Source: Pseudomonas oryzihabitans NBRC 102199
GTDB lineage: Bacteria > Pseudomonadota > Gammaproteobacteria > Pseudomonadales > Pseudomonadaceae
Direction of reading: 5' to 3'
Assembly: GCF_000730625.1 (NCBI RefSeq)
Contig: NZ_BBIT01000005.1
Coordinates: forward strand, 124,001-188,000
Length of the DNA: 64,000 nucleotides
Position numbers and translations under genes: made by a program. How positions within the stretch are numbered: the stretch's first letter is position 1; every line of letters begins with the position of its first letter. Below the pieces are notes generated by a model. It searched no databases. It saw only the letters and a list, made by a program, of their open reading frames with translations, and was not told where the DNA came from. This document shows, piece by piece, positions 8,430 to 17,451 of the stretch.

Positions 8430-10106
8430 TCAGGGCGCCTCGATCCGGCACACCGTGCCGATGTCTTCCTCGCGGCACCACTGCCCGTAGTGCCCGCCCA
8501 TAGCCTGCTCGATCCGTTCGCGCGAATAGGCATTCTCGCTACGGCCAAAGACGAAAAGCTGGCCGGGCTGCAGGGGTCGATCCAGCACCGCCGCCTTGGT
8601 CGCGCAGTCACCGACCACCCGGGCGATGAAACCGGTGTTGAGCGGCACGGCATGGAGTGCGGAAAAATACTGGAGAAACAGCGCATCGAAGGGTTTGCCG
8701 CCACAGCCGTAGTTGGGTAGCAGGTGGACCTCGCTCGCCGAGGCGACCCGCGCATCCCAGGTCGCACGGTCATAGTCGAAATGGGGTTGGCGGCTGGCCG
8801 CCTCCACCAGGTAACCGCGGTGATGGCGGGTATCGGCGTACTGCACCACAATCAGCGCCAGCAGGACCAGACGCCAGACGCTGGACGCCCGGGTCAGGTA
8901 GAAGCCGAGGGCCAGGATCAGCAGGCCATAGCCCACCGGCCAGAAGAACCGTCCCGAGCCCCGGAAGATGCGCGCCAGCTGTTCCACGCCGGGTAGCAAC
9001 GGGTACTCGAAGAGCGCCGTCCCGCCCAGATACACGCGATTGGAGAGCGCATAGAGGGTCAGGCCCACGAAGACCAGCAACAGCACCCAGTGCTGACGGC
9101 ATTGCGACAGCAGCCAGCGGGGCGCAAGCACCAGGATGCTCAGCAGCATGGCTAGCAGGCCAACACCGAGGTAATTGTGGCCATCGATCTGCAGCCCGGT
9201 CGCATCTAGGACCAGTCCGCCGGAGGGCAGGAACACGCTGGGCGCCAGATGGGTTCCCAGGAACGGCGACAGCAGGTTCATTGAGGATTCGATGTAGCCC
9301 ACCTCAGCCGGTGGCATGCCCTGGCTGAAACTCAGATAGCCCAGTACGTACAGCACCAGCGCCAGCAGGGGCAGCGGCGCGACCAGAGCCACGGCGACCG
9401 TACGCCAGGACGCGGAGCGACGAACGCCAATGGCCAGGGAGACAGCGCCATACAGCGGATAGAGCATGGCGATCAGATAGGGATGGATGGTGGCCGACAA
9501 CACCAGCAGCGCCGTGCCATAACGCCAGAATTGTCCCGGAACCAGTTGTCCGCGCGATAGCCGGGCGTAATGCGCCAGCATCAGGATCATGAGGAATTGC
9601 GCGTTGAGCGCTGCGTGGGGAATCCGGATCATCAGCGCCGGCATCATCAGCGCGAACAGCGTTCCGCCCAGGAGCGCTGCCGGGGTACGGCCGCGAAAGG
9701 ATGCGGCGGCATAGGCGCCGGCAAGTCCCTGGAGCAGGTAGCAGCCCAGCGTCCAGACGCCGAAGTAGTGACTGCCCGGCGGCAGCCAGGGATAGATCAC
9801 CTTGAACAGGATGGCCGCCAGCGGAATGCTGTCGGTATAGGCCACGGACAGGCCTTCGGGGGCATTGAGCAGCCGGGTATAGAGCAGCGGGAAGCGCCAG
9901 CGATCCTGGACGAAGGCCCACATGCCGGTGATGTGCTGCGTCGGATCGGTGCGGTTGTCGAAGAAGAACCCCGAGTGACCGGTCAGAAAGTCCCACGGAA
10001 AGATACGCGCGATGTACAGCACGCCCAGCAACAGGGCCAGCCCATAGTAGATGGTCCGGCCCATGGGGCGATCGAGAACGGCCAGACGGCCGGCAACAGC
10101 GGTCAT
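8430..10106 (-). CDS. Large polytopic membrane protein, GtrC-like glycosyltransferase candidate
   Basis: A 558-residue protein with about eleven hydrophobic segments and a C-terminal periplasmic domain of roughly 110 residues. It has the size and layout of the serotype-specific GtrC/GtrII-type transferases that take the flipped hexose from GtrA/GtrB and put it on LPS. It ends 12 bases from gtrB, facing it. The first periplasmic loop contains an acidic stretch (FFFDNRTDPTQH, about residue 50), a usual place for catalytic acids of GT-C enzymes. The start ATG 10106 overlaps the stop of the upstream multi-module glycosyltransferase (ATGA), so it belongs to that minus-strand operon. Family assignment is inference. 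Confidence 0.6.
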   Translation of the reverse strand: MTAVAGRLAVLDRPMGRTIYYGLALLLGVLYIARIFPWDFLTGHSGFFFDNRTDPTQHITGMWAFVQDRWRFPLLYTRLLNAPEGLSVAYTDSIPLAAILFKVIYPWLPPGSHYFGVWTLGCYLLQGLAGAYAAASFRGRTPAALLGGTLFALMMPALMIRIPHAALNAQFLMILMLAHYARLSRGQLVPGQFWRYGTALLVLSATIHPYLIAMLYPLYGAVSLAIGVRRSASWRTVAVALVAPLPLLALVLYVLGYLSFSQGMPPAEVGYIESSMNLLSPFLGTHLAPSVFLPSGGLVLDATGLQIDGHNYLGVGLLAMLLSILVLAPRWLLSQCRQHWVLLLVFVGLTLYALSNRVYLGGTALFEYPLLPGVEQLARIFRGSGRFFWPVGYGLLILALGFYLTRASSVWRLVLLALIVVQYADTRHHRGYLVEAASRQPHFDYDRATWDARVASASEVHLLPNYGCGGKPFDALFLQYFSALHAVPLNTGFIARVVGDCATKAAVLDRPLQPGQLFVFGRSENAYSRERIEQAMGGHYGQWCREEDIGTVCRIEAP

Positions 10107-13100
10107 GAAAGCTCCTGCGAAGGCTGAACGCCTGAACGGTTGACGCTGGCCTCCTGGGCCAAGGCGCGAAACAGTCCGTCGATGCGGGTGGAAATGGCCG
10201 GCCAGGCATGGCTGCGCAGCCACTCGCCTTGCCGTGCCGGTCGCCCTGCCGCCAGATGCTCGCGCAGCCCCGCGGCGATGGCCTGGGCATCGGTGCCGGG
10301 CAGGCGGTAGACCGCCTCGTCGACGTCTTCGAAGATGTCCAGCGGCGTGCAGAGCACCGGCTTGCCGGCCAGCAGGCCCCAGCGCACCGCGGCGCTGGAA
10401 GACTCCTGGGTGTGCTGGTACGGAAAGACAACCACCTCGGCCAGGCTCAGCCAGGCCAGGGATTCGCGGTCGTCCAGGAAGCGGTCGATCAACTGGGCAC
10501 GGCCTTCCAGGCCCAGCTCCACGATCCGCTGGCGGCACTCGTCGGCCAGGGCCGCGCTTTCCGGTACTGGATACTGGGCGTTGACCAGCAGCAGGTAGAG
10601 GTCGTCATTCTCGGCGGCGATCTCGGCGAAGGCCTCGATTAACTGCAGGATGCCCTTGGGCGGCAGCAGGAAGCCGTAGCTGGCCACGATGCGGCGACCG
10701 GCCAGGGCCTGGGCCTCGTCCGGCAGCGCCAGCGCCTTGGGCGGCGGCATCACCCCGTGGGGGAACAGCATCAGGTTGTCGGCCAGGCCGAAGTCCTTGA
10801 GGCGATTGAGGTCGTGGCTGCTGTGCACCAGCAGGCGACTGCTCTGGCGCAGCGCCAGGCGCAGTTGCCGCAGGCTGCGGTGATCGCCCGGCCGGTCGAG
10901 ATCGGCGGTGGAGTGGAAGGTGACCAGGGTACGGATACCGCGCCGATGCACCTCGTGCAGGAAGCGGGCGAAGGGCACCAGGCCGAAGAAGCCGAAGTTG
11001 AACTGGATCAGCAGGATGTCCACCGGCTGCCGATCGAGGGCCTGCAGCAGATCGTCGAGCGAATCCTGGCCACCCTGATCCCAGACCCGCTGGATCTCCT
11101 GCCCTTCCGGATTGATCAGGGCGACATGGCGATTGGCGAAAACCTGGGTGGCCGCCAGGGGGCCGGCGATCAGTTGCTGGCTGTAGCCGGCGATACCGCA
11201 GGCGCTGTTCCAGGTGGTGACGGTGCCGACCCGCGGCTGCGGCTTGCAGGGCGGCAGCGCGCGGACCCGGGCGATGGCGGCTTGGGTGCGGCGGGCGACC
11301 TGTTCCCAGGTGTAGTCCCGGCGAATCAGGCGGTCGGCCCGCAGCAGGCGCGAGCGCACCAGGGCCTGCCAGCGTCCTTCGCGGCGCGCGGCGGCGAAGT
11401 CGACCAACAACCGCGCCAGGTGGTCGGTATCTGGCTCAGCCCACAGCGAGCCGCTCAGCTGCATGTGGGTCTGGGCGCGGGTGAAGCGGTAATCGATGAG
11501 CCAGCTGGTCTCGGGCGTACAGAAATCCGTCTGGCCGCCATAGCCGGTGGTGACCACGGCGCACTCGTGCAGCATGGCCTCCGCCAGGGGCAGGCCGAAG
11601 CCCTCGCCGCGGCTGGGCGCCATTAGCACATCGGCCCAGACGTAGAGCGCGCGTATCGCCGCCTCGGGCAGGTCGAGATTGAACAGCTCGACCGCTGGCG
11701 CCGCCGGATGCCGCGCGCGCCAGGCCGCCAGTTCGGCGGTGATGTCGTGATGGGGATTGGGAAAGGTCTTGATGACCAGCACCACGTCATCCGCCGCCGT
11801 GAAGGCGCGGGCATAGGCGTCGAGCAGGATGTCGACGCCCTTGCGTGGAAAGCAGGACGAGATGTGCAGCAGCTTCAGCGTCGAGGCACTGCCGGGCAGC
11901 GCGCGGCCGAGCAGCGCCGACTCCGCCGGGGTGCGCAGGATATGATCGGCGCCCAGGCCGACGGTCACCACGGGCACGTCGACGCCATTGTCCTCCAGCA
12001 CCCGGGTCACATAGGACGACATGCTGGTGACCAGCTGCAGATAGCGATTGAAGCCGGCCACGGCCTCCACCGGCAGCAGGGATTCCTCCCAGCCATAGCA
12101 GGACAGCACCCGGACCTCGCCCGCCATGTCGCTCACCCGTGGCGGATAGAGCAGGCGCAGCACGGCGGCTGCTGGCTCCTCGGCGCGGGCGTGGGCGGCC
12201 GCGCTGCCAGGGTCGGCGGCGAGAAACTCGGTGGACACGGGAATGGGGCCGGGACCCTCGGTCGCCCGCAACGCCACGCGGGCGCCGATGGCCGCGAAGC
12301 CCCGGGCCAATTCGCGGTTGACCACCGCCAGGCTGTAGCTGCTGTCGAACGGCCCTTCCAGGCGCACCTCGACGCGCGCTTGCCGGGGCTGCGGCAGCCG
12401 GATCCCGTCCGCCAGCAACTCATCCGCCAGCCAGGTGTAGAAGCCTTCCGCCGTCCAGCGACGCGCCTGGTCTTCGGCCCGGCGCTGCACCCCGTAGCGC
12501 AGCGCCGGATTGTCCATCAGGCGTTGCAGGACTTCCGCCGTGTGCGCGGGCGCGGTGGCCGCCAGCGGCCAATAGCCGTCGCTGAGGATTTCGCGCTCTG
12601 CCCCGCTCTGGGCGTTGCCCACCAGCGGAATGCCCAGCGCCAGCAGGCGCAGCAGCCAGGCCGGATCGGGCATGGGCTCCAGGCTGAATGCCAAGTCCAC
12701 CGCGGGCAGCGGCTCCTCGGCGCGCAGCACGGTCAGCTCCACCCGCTCCATGGCGGCCATGCCGGCCAGAAAGTCCGCGCGCGGCGCCGGCTGCTCGTCG
12801 CCATAGACGCACAGCCGCCAGGGGGCACCCGGCAACTGCGCCAGTTGTCGCAGTCCGCTGACCGCTTCCGCGTGCTGCAACTCCAGCGCGTGCACGAGCA
12901 CGGTGAAGGGACGCGGCCGGTCCAGGTCTGCGGGCGCCGGAACCGGCGGCACCTGCCACTGCAGCTGCTCGACCCGGCGGACCGGCACGGTGACATCATG
13001 GGCATAGAGGGCTTCCAGCACGCCTGGCTCACCGCTCAAGACGCCCCGAATGGCGGGCTGACGGGCGATCACCTCGGCGAGGCCGGTGGCCTCCACCCGG

Positions 13101-13387
13101 GTACCCGGCAGGACCAGGATCCGCCCCTGGCACCGCGCCAGGCGACGTGCCTGGGCGGACTGCAGCTGGCCGTGCACCAGCAGCACTTCGTCCACCCCGG
13201 CACCGGCATAGTCGTCGAGCGGACGCACGTCGGCAGGCCCATCCGCCGGCGGCTCATCGGTATAGATGTCCGCCGCCAGACCGGCCCGGCGAGCGACGTC
13301 ACGCAGGCCGAGCAGATAGGTCCAGCCATAGGGTCCGGTCAGGGGCCCCAGGACCCACTGGTGGAAGGTGGCGAGGGTCTGGGTCAT
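10103..13387 (-). CDS. Multi-module glycosyltransferase (two clear GT4 modules plus a degenerate first module)
   Basis: A 1094-residue cytoplasmic protein. Residues about 1-340 look like a GT-B unit without a clear donor motif (LLRLLALGIPLVGNAQSGAE). The second unit (about 345-720) has SRGEGFGLPLAEAMLHECAV with the E-x7-E signature. The third (about 720-1080) begins RVGTVTTWNSACGIAGYSQQ and has a shorter donor region VFPYQHTQESSSAAVRWGL. Fusions like this make repeating-unit polysaccharides, for example WbdA in E. coli O9a. With GDP-D-rhamnose genes nearby, a D-rhamnan polymerase is a fair guess. The start overlaps the upstream methyltransferase stop (ATGA at 13387-13384) and its own stop overlaps the next start. 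The frame is open 179 codons further upstream but that part lies inside the methyltransferase gene. Confidence 0.82.
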   Translation of the reverse strand: MTQTLATFHQWVLGPLTGPYGWTYLLGLRDVARRAGLAADIYTDEPPADGPADVRPLDDYAGAGVDEVLLVHGQLQSAQARRLARCQGRILVLPGTRVEATGLAEVIARQPAIRGVLSGEPGVLEALYAHDVTVPVRRVEQLQWQVPPVPAPADLDRPRPFTVLVHALELQHAEAVSGLRQLAQLPGAPWRLCVYGDEQPAPRADFLAGMAAMERVELTVLRAEEPLPAVDLAFSLEPMPDPAWLLRLLALGIPLVGNAQSGAEREILSDGYWPLAATAPAHTAEVLQRLMDNPALRYGVQRRAEDQARRWTAEGFYTWLADELLADGIRLPQPRQARVEVRLEGPFDSSYSLAVVNRELARGFAAIGARVALRATEGPGPIPVSTEFLAADPGSAAAHARAEEPAAAVLRLLYPPRVSDMAGEVRVLSCYGWEESLLPVEAVAGFNRYLQLVTSMSSYVTRVLEDNGVDVPVVTVGLGADHILRTPAESALLGRALPGSASTLKLLHISSCFPRKGVDILLDAYARAFTAADDVVLVIKTFPNPHHDITAELAAWRARHPAAPAVELFNLDLPEAAIRALYVWADVLMAPSRGEGFGLPLAEAMLHECAVVTTGYGGQTDFCTPETSWLIDYRFTRAQTHMQLSGSLWAEPDTDHLARLLVDFAAARREGRWQALVRSRLLRADRLIRRDYTWEQVARRTQAAIARVRALPPCKPQPRVGTVTTWNSACGIAGYSQQLIAGPLAATQVFANRHVALINPEGQEIQRVWDQGGQDSLDDLLQALDRQPVDILLIQFNFGFFGLVPFARFLHEVHRRGIRTLVTFHSTADLDRPGDHRSLRQLRLALRQSSRLLVHSSHDLNRLKDFGLADNLMLFPHGVMPPPKALALPDEAQALAGRRIVASYGFLLPPKGILQLIEAFAEIAAENDDLYLLLVNAQYPVPESAALADECRQRIVELGLEGRAQLIDRFLDDRESLAWLSLAEVVVFPYQHTQESSSAAVRWGLLAGKPVLCTPLDIFEDVDEAVYRLPGTDAQAIAAGLREHLAAGRPARQGEWLRSHAWPAISTRIDGLFRALAQEASVNRSGVQPSQELS

Positions 13388-14733
13388 GCCGTTTCGGCTC
13401 TGAAGGCCGACACGGCATAGTGTTGCCAGGTCAGGGGCTCTGCCTGCTGGCCCTCGAGCAACAACTCGGCTTCCAGCGGCCGCTGAATGGCCACCTGGGC
13501 GAAGCCCTTGTGCTGGCAGAGAAACTCCAGCAGCGGCGCCGGCAACGGCCGCTGCCGGGCGGGATCGAGCCAGAAGGCGCAAGCGCTGGACGCCTGGGCG
13601 GGATCGAGCGCCTGCAACAGCAGCAGGCCGCCCGGGACCAGGACCCGGAGCGCCTCGTCGAGCAGGGTGGAGAGCTGTGCCATGTCCAGTCGATCCGCCA
13701 GCTCGAAGGCGCACAGCGCCCCGACGCTGGCCGCCGGCTGTTCGCTCAGCCAGCGCAGGGCCTCGCCCTGCACGACCGGCAGACCCTGGGCCGCGGCGTG
13801 GGCAGCCACCTCGGCATCGGCCTCCACACCGAGGCCGTTGATACCCTGCGGCAGGCTCGCCAGCCACTGACCGGCGCCACAGTCGAGCTGGACCAGGGGC
13901 AGGCCCTGGCGCAGGGGCAGGCACTCCTCGACCAGCGGCAGATAGAAGCCGAGCAGACCGCGCAGGGCCTGCTCGTCCAGGGCGAAATGCGCACGCAGCG
14001 TGCGCTCCAGGGCCAGTGGCACGCCCAGCGCAGCGCTCTGCGGCGCCAGCGGCAGGGCCGGTGCGGCTTCGAGCAGATTCAGGCGCATCCGCAGCTCCTG
14101 CTCACCGCGATCCAGCTGGACTTGGGCCTGGGCCAGCTGCGCCTCGACCCGGGCCAGTTCGCGCTCCAGCTCGCCCAGGCGCGGTTCGGGCGCCTGGTCC
14201 TGCAGCACCTGCCAGCGCTGCTGATGCCACTCCAGCAGATTGCTCTGCTGCTGCAGCAGGATCGCCTGCAACGCCAGCTGGTTCTGCCAGCGGTAGTAGC
14301 GCGCATTGTCGCGCTGCTGCCGCCCCGGCAGGCCGGCGACCTCCAGGAGGAGGCCCAGCAGCCGCCCGATGACCGGCACCCGGCGCAGCTTGCGCTTGAG
14401 CAGCGCACGCCGTAGGCCCGGTGCGGCGGCGCCATGGCGCTGACCTTCCGGGCTGAGGTGGATGGCCGCCAGCAGATCGAAACGGTCTTCGCCGCCGCGC
14501 AGCCGGGTCAGGTAGTAGGACAGCCGCTCCGGCTCGATTGGGTGCCCGGTCAGGTAGTGATAGGCCGCGCGCACCAGGGCCTCGTCGTCCAGCTCCTGCA
14601 GGGCCTCCCAGGTGGGCTCGGCCGGCGCCGCGGCCGGCTGCAGCGCCTGGGTGCGCTGGCGAATGTCGGCGATCAGGTTGGCGAGGTGATCGTCGAGACG
14701 GGAAAGATCCAGGTCGGGGCCAGGGGTAGACAT
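13384..14733 (-). CDS. Class I SAM methyltransferase with N-terminal DUF4214-like segment
   Basis: A 449-residue protein. Residues about 48-98 (EALVRAAYHYLTGHPIEPER and the following LRGGEDRFDLLAAI) match the DUF4214 pattern of helix, 'GR-x-x-D-x-x-G', helix. A middle stretch rich in Gln, Leu and Glu (about 150-240) should form a coiled coil. The methyltransferase domain follows with motif I reading VQLDCGAGQWL near 280, then FELADRLDMAQLSTLLDEAL and VLVPGGLLLLQAL. Motif I has Gln and Cys where most have Asp and Gly, so activity may be weak. The layout copies that of the methyltransferase after wzt at 22125-23414. It leads the operon with the multi-module glycosyltransferase. Confidence 0.78.
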   Translation of the reverse strand: MSTPGPDLDLSRLDDHLANLIADIRQRTQALQPAAAPAEPTWEALQELDDEALVRAAYHYLTGHPIEPERLSYYLTRLRGGEDRFDLLAAIHLSPEGQRHGAAAPGLRRALLKRKLRRVPVIGRLLGLLLEVAGLPGRQQRDNARYYRWQNQLALQAILLQQQSNLLEWHQQRWQVLQDQAPEPRLGELERELARVEAQLAQAQVQLDRGEQELRMRLNLLEAAPALPLAPQSAALGVPLALERTLRAHFALDEQALRGLLGFYLPLVEECLPLRQGLPLVQLDCGAGQWLASLPQGINGLGVEADAEVAAHAAAQGLPVVQGEALRWLSEQPAASVGALCAFELADRLDMAQLSTLLDEALRVLVPGGLLLLQALDPAQASSACAFWLDPARQRPLPAPLLEFLCQHKGFAQVAIQRPLEAELLLEGQQAEPLTWQHYAVSAFRAETA

Positions 14734-15061
14734 CGCGGGGCGCTCGGTCGGACAGGAGGGAGACGATGGCCAGGCCATCGCGAGAAGACGGCAAGGATAC
14801 CCGCTCGGACGCCCTGGATGAACGTCTCCGCCCTTTCCCACCCCTGACACCTCGTCGGCGCCCTGGCGATTGGGGTCAAGAAAACCGGGGCCTGGCCGAA
14901 TCAGCTGGGAGAGACGAATCGATTGAGCCCTGGCACAGGATTTGAAACTGGGCCGGTAAGCGTCAAGAAGTCGCTAAATCTTGGCTGAGGACAGTCGCCA
15001 GAATTTTGTAGTTGGCAGGCCGGGCAGGAGCTCGGCGGCAGCACCTATCGCCGGTACCCTC
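14734..15061. promoter_or_regulatory. Divergent intergenic region, methyltransferase operon / GH5 gene
   Basis: About 330 bases that must hold the promoters of both the leftward methyltransferase operon and the rightward glycosidase gene. I could not pick a convincing -35/-10 pair or operator on either strand. Confidence 0.3.
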
Positions 15062-16501
15062 ATGACTCTTCGCAAAACCCTGGCCGCCCTGGGCGGCATC
15101 CTGACCCTGAGCGCCCTGCTAACCGCTGCCGCCCCCGCGCGTGCCGTGGAGCTGGTCGGCCTCAACCTTTCCGGAGCCGGCTTCGCCAGCCAGGTGCTGC
15201 CGGGCCTGAACGAACGCAACTACATCTTTCCGGTGGAAGCCTACTTCCAGCAGTGGAGTGCGCGCGGCGTCAAGCTGGTCCGCTTCCCCATCATCTGGGA
15301 ACGCCTGCAGCCCAGCCTGGGTGGCGCCTTCGATCCGACCTATGCCGGCCTGATCGACCGCACCTTCCTGTATGCGCAGAACCACGGCATCAAGATCATC
15401 CTGGATCTGCACAACTACATGAGATACCGCGGCACCGTGATCGGTACCGGCAGTGTCGGCTACAACCACTACCAGGATGTGCTGACCCGCATCGCCCAGC
15501 GCTGGAGCAACCAGGCGTCGCTGTATGGCTACGACATCATGAACGAGCCCCACGACGCCACCGCCCAGTGGCCCGTGGCCGCCCAGTACGGCATCAACGG
15601 CGTGCGCAGCGTGGACAACGTGCGACCCATCTTCATCGAGGGCAACGGCTGGGCCGAGGCCACCCGCTGGCCGCAGTGGAACGACTCGCTGCTCGCCCTG
15701 CGCGATCCGGCCAACAACCTGATCTTCGAAGCCCACACCTATTTCGACGGTGACGGCGGTGGCGGCAACTATGCCAACACCAGCGCTGCCGCGTACCCGG
15801 ACGACTACGGCGTACAGCGGGTCCGGCCCTTCGTGGAGTGGCTGAAAAAGAACGGCAAGCGCGGCTTCATCGGCGAATTCGGCGTACCCGACAGCGATGC
15901 GCGCTGGAACGTGATCATGGACAACATGCTCGCCTACCTGAAGCAGAACTGCATCCCGGCCACTTACTGGGCGGCCGGTCCGGGCTGGGCCAACTACAAC
16001 ATGTCGGTGGAGCCGGTGAACGGCCAGACCCGCCCGCAGTGGCCGACCCTAGCCAAGTACCTGGACGGCAGCAGCTGCAGCAGCTTCGGACCAGGCGCCC
16101 AGGCGCCCAAGAGCGCGACCCAGGCTGACCTCAACGGCATCCAGCAGCTGTACCTGGCCTACATGGGTCGCGCCTCGGATCTGGCCGGCCTGCAGTACTG
16201 GGCCAACCGCGTCGCCTCTGGCGAGATGAACGTCGGCCAGATCGCTGCCAGCTTTACCGAAAGCCCCGAATACCGCGGCCAGTACCAGGGCCTGAGCAAT
16301 GCGGCGCTGGTCAGCAAGGTCTACACCAACGTCATCGGCCGCAGTGCCGAGACAGCCGGCCTCAACTATTGGGTGGGCGAGCTGAACAATGGCAACGTCA
16401 AGCCGCAGACCCTGGTATTGGCCATGGTGCGCGGCCTGGGCGACAGCGACAAAAGCAACTTCGACGCCCGTACCTCGGCGGCCTTCAGCAATATGAAGTG
16501 A
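15062..16501 (+). CDS. Secreted GH5 glycoside hydrolase with C-terminal DUF4214 repeats
   Basis: A 479-residue exported beta-glycanase, probably an endoglucanase. Residues 1-29 are a Sec signal peptide ending APARA. The GH5 barrel follows: RFPIIWERLQP, LDLHNYMRY, the acid/base Glu in YDIMNEPHD (about 162) and the nucleophile Glu in GFIGEFGVPD (about 271). After a linker around 355 come two DUF4214 units, with YLAYMGRASDLAGLQYW and VIGRSAETAGLNYW. ATG 15062 is chosen because the signal peptide starts there. A perfect inverted repeat terminator follows. It may trim or remodel a surface or biofilm polysaccharide; the substrate is not readable. Unlike the other DUF4214 proteins here it has Cys residues and a Sec signal. 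Confidence 0.9.
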   Translation: MTLRKTLAALGGILTLSALLTAAAPARAVELVGLNLSGAGFASQVLPGLNERNYIFPVEAYFQQWSARGVKLVRFPIIWERLQPSLGGAFDPTYAGLIDRTFLYAQNHGIKIILDLHNYMRYRGTVIGTGSVGYNHYQDVLTRIAQRWSNQASLYGYDIMNEPHDATAQWPVAAQYGINGVRSVDNVRPIFIEGNGWAEATRWPQWNDSLLALRDPANNLIFEAHTYFDGDGGGGNYANTSAAAYPDDYGVQRVRPFVEWLKKNGKRGFIGEFGVPDSDARWNVIMDNMLAYLKQNCIPATYWAAGPGWANYNMSVEPVNGQTRPQWPTLAKYLDGSSCSSFGPGAQAPKSATQADLNGIQQLYLAYMGRASDLAGLQYWANRVASGEMNVGQIAASFTESPEYRGQYQGLSNAALVSKVYTNVIGRSAETAGLNYWVGELNNGNVKPQTLVLAMVRGLGDSDKSNFDARTSAAFSNMK

Positions 16502-16509
16502 TGGGAAAA

Positions 16510-16531
16510 GGCGAGTCGGATCCGACTCGCC
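16510..16531 (+). terminator. Inverted repeat terminator after GH5 gene
   Basis: A perfect 22-base palindrome with arms GGCGAGTCGGA and TCCGACTCGCC begins 9 bases after the stop codon. It is followed by TTG rather than a long T run, so termination may be partial. Confidence 0.7.
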
Positions 16532-16685
16532 TTGTGCGGCCCTCCGAGCGCGGCATGGATGCCGCCCCGGGGACAGGCGCAGACGCGCGTGAAAGCAAAG
16601 GACCGTCTCAGAGCGGCTGAACCTTTGCCCAGGGTAGGCCTCTACCCTCCTCCCCCTGTACGTGCCGATTCAAGGAGGATCTCGC

Positions 16686-16970
16686 ATGCAAGACGCCATC
16701 GACCGTCTGGTCACCGCTCTCGAACCCCATAGCTGCCAGGGCACCCAGCGCCCTGCCGATCGCAGCCTGTTGCTTACCGTCAAGGACAGCCAGGGCGGCA
16801 GTTCCCTGACCAAGGTCATCCCCCTGACCGAGCTGAATTGCCCGGACCGCCTGGCTACTGTCATCAAGGATGTGCGCCGCGACCTGGCCAATTGCGGCGG
16901 CACCCTGGACGCCGCCTGCACCTCCGACCTGCAACGCCGCGGCGCGCGGATTCGGCGGTACGGGGACTAA
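16686..16970 (+). CDS. Small hypothetical protein, DUF3509-like
   Basis: A 94-residue soluble protein. AGGAGGA at 16673-16679 lies 6 bases before ATG 16686 and fixes this start against a GTG at 16662. The sequence starts MQDAIDRLVTALEPHSCQG, has a central LLLTVKDSQGGSSLTKVIPL strand pair, and ends with a basic RRGARIRRYGD tail. The pattern and length recall the DUF3509 family, which is common in Pseudomonas and of unknown function; I could not check this. Three Cys residues are present. It appears monocistronic. Confidence 0.7.
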   Translation: MQDAIDRLVTALEPHSCQGTQRPADRSLLLTVKDSQGGSSLTKVIPLTELNCPDRLATVIKDVRRDLANCGGTLDAACTSDLQRRGARIRRYGD

Positions 16971-17404
16971 TACCTTCATGACTGCCCAAGGGCGCAACGC
17001 CCGCTAGCACAAGGCGGTCACGACCGAGCGGACCGACGCGACCAATCAGCAGCGCAGCTCACTTTTCTGCAGGCAAAAGAAAAGGCCGCGCCGCGTCCGG
17101 GTTGGCCTCTAGGAGATGCAAGGAAGGTCGAGGGCTCATGGGCGCCTCGTTATCGGCGATAGGAAACCGAAAACCGAACGGGCGTTCAATCAGGGAATGG
17201 CGCTCGCGCCAAGGTTTGCTATCCATTTAACGAATTTATTAAGAATTGGGGGCTGAGAGATTAAATTGCAATGACAGCCGACGAAAAGCGAAGCGCTGTC
17301 AATCGGCAGGATGCCGCAGCTGGACAACTACAGACCGCGCCTCTTGCGTATTAGCAGCGATAAGAAGCGGTAACTTGCGGCGAAGAGAAAGCATTTTTTG
17401 AAGC
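16971..17404. other. Intergenic region, nothing recognised
   Basis: About 430 bases without a gene. The part 17225-17275 is AT-rich and stands out from the GC-rich surroundings, but I see no clear promoter, repeat or RNA. Confidence 0.4.
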
Positions 17405-17437
17405 AAAAAAAACGGAGAGCCGAGGCTCTCCGTTTTT
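17405..17437. terminator. Bidirectional rho-independent terminator
   Basis: Arms AACGGAGAGCC and GGCTCTCCGTT are flanked by an A run on the left and a T run on the right, so the structure works on both strands. On the minus strand it ends the DUF4214/RTX gene 15 bases after its stop codon. Confidence 0.9.
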
Positions 17438-17451
17438 CAAACCAGTCAGCG

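Noticed and set aside
11708-13420. Rightward open frame of 570 codons opposite the multi-module glycosyltransferase
   Set aside because: No family resemblance, very Gly/Gln/His/Arg-rich; the minus strand has two clear GT4 modules.
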